Positions 6,948-8,158 of a stretch of DNA of 8,158 nt are shown one piece after another. The notes under the pieces were generated by a model that saw only the letters and a list, made by a program, of their open reading frames with translations, did no database searches and was not told the origin of the DNA. This DNA is from Verrucomicrobiota bacterium (lineage in GTDB: Bacteria; Verrucomicrobiota; Verrucomicrobiia; Limisphaerales; UBA1096), in the NCBI GenBank assembly GCA_015658765.1, contig DQOE01000361.1, positions 1-8,158 of the forward strand. The letters run 5' to 3'. Within the stretch, counting starts at the first letter, position 1; each line of letters opens with the position of its first letter. Position numbers and translations under genes: made by a program.

Positions 6948-7979
6948 TCACCCCTGCTGCCGCGTCGTTGCTTTTGGATCGGAGAGGATGTAGCGACCCG
7001 TTTTTTTGCCGCCAACTTTTTCCATGAGCCCGGCATCCAGCAAGGGACGCATCAAATTCATTGCGCCCTGGCGGGACACGTTCAATGCGGCCCATATCTC
7101 GGTCGGCGCCAGGCTGGCCCGGGCGCGCAGGAGTTGAAGCAACTGTTCCTGCTTGGGGCGCAGTACAAGTTTCGTGTCGGAATGCACTCGCAGCGCCAGA
7201 ATCCGTAACCAGACTCGCTCCAACGTTTGGCACAATCCTTCCGCGCAATACTCCAGCCAGCCCGTAAGGTCTTCCCCCGATCGGCGCACTTCATTCAGGG
7301 CATCGTAATAACGTTGACGATCTTCCCAATAAAATTCGTCCACGGAAAAAACATGGTGCGTGTCAAAGCCGCGCCGGTACAACTCCCACAAACCCAAGGC
7401 ACGACCCACCCGGCCATTTCCGTCCGCAAACGGGTGAATGGACTCAAACCGATAATGCAAAATAGCCGAACTCAATATCGGCGACAGCTTCACCGCTGCT
7501 TGGTTCCACCACTCGAGCAACTCGAACATCAACCCGGAAACCATCTCAGGATCTGGCGGGGCATAGCGGCCGACTCTCACCTTGATTGTTCGATAGCAAC
7601 CGGACTCACCCTGATCCATCACCCCATCGGTTAGGGTTCGATGCAGTTCAAACAAGTCCTCGTGCCGGACGTTTTTTTTATCCGAATGCTTTTCCAAATA
7701 TCGAAGGCCTGAAAAGTAATTGGTTATCTCCCGCTGCGACCGCTTGTCGGAACCGGCCAAGGTCTCTCTCCCTTCCAAGTTTCGGACCTGCTCTAAGGTA
7801 AGCGGGTTGCCCTCGATTGCGGTTGAGGCATGGGCATTCCGTGAACGGGTTTCCTTTTGCAGCGCGGGAATCCACGAAAGCTCAACGGACGCCCCCCGAA
7901 TACGCTCGCGCAACGCTGCTGCTGACTCAACCTTGGCCAACAGCACCGTGGTGATCGTATATTTCGGCTCATAACTCAT
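6948..7979 (-). CDS. Fic-family protein with C-terminal winged helix, probable AMPylase
   Basis: A 343-residue protein with three recognisable parts. The N-terminal region contains the inhibitory-helix motif S52-T-A-I-E56-G57, matching (S/T)xxxE(G/N), whose Glu blocks ATP binding in self-inhibited Fic enzymes. The Fic core has the flap segment GCYRTIKVRVGRYAPP (127-142) and the catalytic HPFADGNGRVGR (182-193) with His182, Asp186, Asn188 and both Arg residues intact. The C-terminus (about 275-335) looks like a winged helix: LAPTEIWAALNVSRQGAMNLM as helix-turn-helix, then the wing GGKKTGRYIL. This order is that of the SoFic type. Established for the family: transfer of AMP from ATP to Ser, Thr or Tyr of a target, or its removal; the target here is unknown. 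It has no antitoxin neighbour, which fits an in-cis inhibitory helix. A direct repeat and a hairpin precede it. No Shine-Dalgarno is seen before ATG 7979. Confidence 0.93.
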   Translation of the reverse strand: MSYEPKYTITTVLLAKVESAAALRERIRGASVELSWIPALQKETRSRNAHASTAIEGNPLTLEQVRNLEGRETLAGSDKRSQREITNYFSGLRYLEKHSDKKNVRHEDLFELHRTLTDGVMDQGESGCYRTIKVRVGRYAPPDPEMVSGLMFELLEWWNQAAVKLSPILSSAILHYRFESIHPFADGNGRVGRALGLWELYRRGFDTHHVFSVDEFYWEDRQRYYDALNEVRRSGEDLTGWLEYCAEGLCQTLERVWLRILALRVHSDTKLVLRPKQEQLLQLLRARASLAPTEIWAALNVSRQGAMNLMRPLLDAGLMEKVGGKKTGRYILSDPKATTRQQG

Positions 7980-7985
7980 CTAAAA

Positions 7986-8019
7986 ATTAGTCAACCATAA
8001 GTCCAGTTATTAGTCAACC
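7986..8019 (-). promoter_or_regulatory. Direct repeat upstream of the Fic gene, probable operator
   Basis: The 11-mer GGTTGACTAAT on the minus strand occurs at 8019-8009 and again at 7996-7986, 23 bases apart start to start, about two helical turns. The bases between hold an imperfect inverted repeat, ATAACTGGACTTAT. The proximal copy ends seven bases before the Fic ATG, so anything bound there would block initiation. TTGACT within each copy also resembles a -35 box, but I see no -10 at the right spacing. The Fic protein's own winged helix is a natural candidate ligand; that is an inference. Confidence 0.6.
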
Positions 8020-8045
8020 CGCTTTATTTCTTAGGAAATAAGGCG
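8020..8045. terminator. Hairpin between the right-edge gene and the Fic regulatory region
   Basis: An 11-bp stem (8020-8030 with 8035-8045, one G-T wobble on the plus strand) with a TTAG loop, followed on the plus strand by TTTT (8046-8049). On the plus strand it has the form of an intrinsic terminator. On the minus strand the stem has one mismatch and no T run, although it follows the right-edge gene's stop by about 40 bases. It may stop antisense transcription into that gene or act as a weak bidirectional terminator. Confidence 0.45.
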
Positions 8046-8062
8046 TTTTCAGCTTGGTTTGG

Positions 8063-8072
8063 CTTGGCCAAG
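8063..8072. repeat. CTTGGCCAAG palindrome, copy 5 (12-bp form)
   Basis: Exact decamer extended to GCTTGGCCAAGC (8062-8073), in the apparently non-coding stretch between the right-edge partial gene and the Fic regulatory region. It lies exactly 50 bases from copy 6. Confidence 0.85.
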
Positions 8073-8083
8073 CGGCGAACAAT

Positions 8084-8158
8084 CTATTTGCCACCGCGCA
8101 GTTCGAGTATCGCTTGGCCAAGCGCTCGGCCGATTTTGGTGAAGGTGATCGTGCTGCC
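8084..8158 (-). CDS. 3' end of a possible gene (partial)
   Basis: On the minus strand an open frame enters from the right edge and ends at TAG (8086-8084), giving 24 residues that finish ..RALGQAILELRGGK. The piece reads like a genuine amphipathic C-terminus, and the same strand continues into the Fic gene about 105 bases later. It is too short to recognise, and the opposite strand is also open here, so the call is tentative. Confidence 0.4.
   Translation of the reverse strand, partial: GSTITFTKIGRALGQAILELRGGK
8113..8122. repeat. CTTGGCCAAG palindrome, copy 6 (14-bp form)
   Basis: Exact decamer extended to the 14-bp perfect palindrome CGCTTGGCCAAGCG (8111-8124), the longest version in the window. 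In the minus-strand partial gene it is read as Leu-Gly-Gln. Confidence 0.85.

Noticed and set aside
6408..7208. Plus-strand open frames of 192 to 266 codons opposite the oxidoreductase and Fic genes
   Set aside because: They span the end of one clear minus-strand gene and the start of another and have no family features of their own.
8054..8158. Plus-strand open frame from a TTG at 8054 to the right edge
   Set aside because: No ribosome binding site, an unlikely start codon next to a palindrome copy, and the minus-strand frame gives the more protein-like C-terminus; not excluded with only 105 bases visible.

Overview
The window looks like a piece of a fairly GC-rich bacterial chromosome from the Planctomycetota-Verrucomicrobiota group, most likely a free-living Verrucomicrobiota carbohydrate degrader. 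This placement is an inference. It rests on a secreted PQQ-type beta-propeller that opens with a D-W-P-Q-F-R-G-P-D-G-Q-G segment, on a sugar-oriented gene set (Gfo/Idh/MocA oxidoreductase next to a GH43/GH32-like propeller and an MFS importer), and on weak or absent Shine-Dalgarno sequences before most genes.

Layout. At the left edge is the 3' end of an unrecognised gene (1-144, +), closed by a strong intrinsic terminator (166-191). An aldehyde dehydrogenase follows (232-1647, +). Convergent to it is a secreted PQQ-like beta-propeller (1669-2940, -), preceded on the same strand by a short, apparently frame-disturbed gene for a small exported protein (3009-3263, -). An MFS transporter (3462-4862, +) is read divergently from these, with the best ribosome binding site in the window. 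Convergent to the transporter is a minus-strand cluster: a Fic-family enzyme with a C-terminal winged helix (6948-7979), a Gfo/Idh/MocA oxidoreductase (5849-6895, GTG start) and a cytoplasmic five-bladed propeller of glycoside-hydrolase type (4878-5852). The last two overlap by four bases (ATGA). At the right edge is the 3' end of another possible minus-strand gene (8084-8158).

Working together: the transporter, the oxidoreductase, the propeller hydrolase and the aldehyde dehydrogenase are a plausible set for importing and oxidising a sugar or sugar acid, though no substrate can be named from sequence alone. The Fic protein is probably an AMPylating enzyme with its own regulatory region, and whether it belongs functionally to the sugar genes is open.

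The most striking signal is not a gene. A perfect 10-bp palindrome, CTTGGCCAAG, often extended to GCTTGGCCAAGC or CGCTTGGCCAAGCG, occurs six times exactly in about 8.2 kb, plus three one-mismatch copies, where chance predicts about 0.01 exact copies. It lies in genes on both strands, in two different reading frames, and between genes, so it behaves like a DNA-level repeat comparable in style to cyanobacterial HIP1. Other features worth a look are an 11-bp direct repeat in front of the Fic gene and a small signal-peptide ORF that carries two compensating frameshifts.
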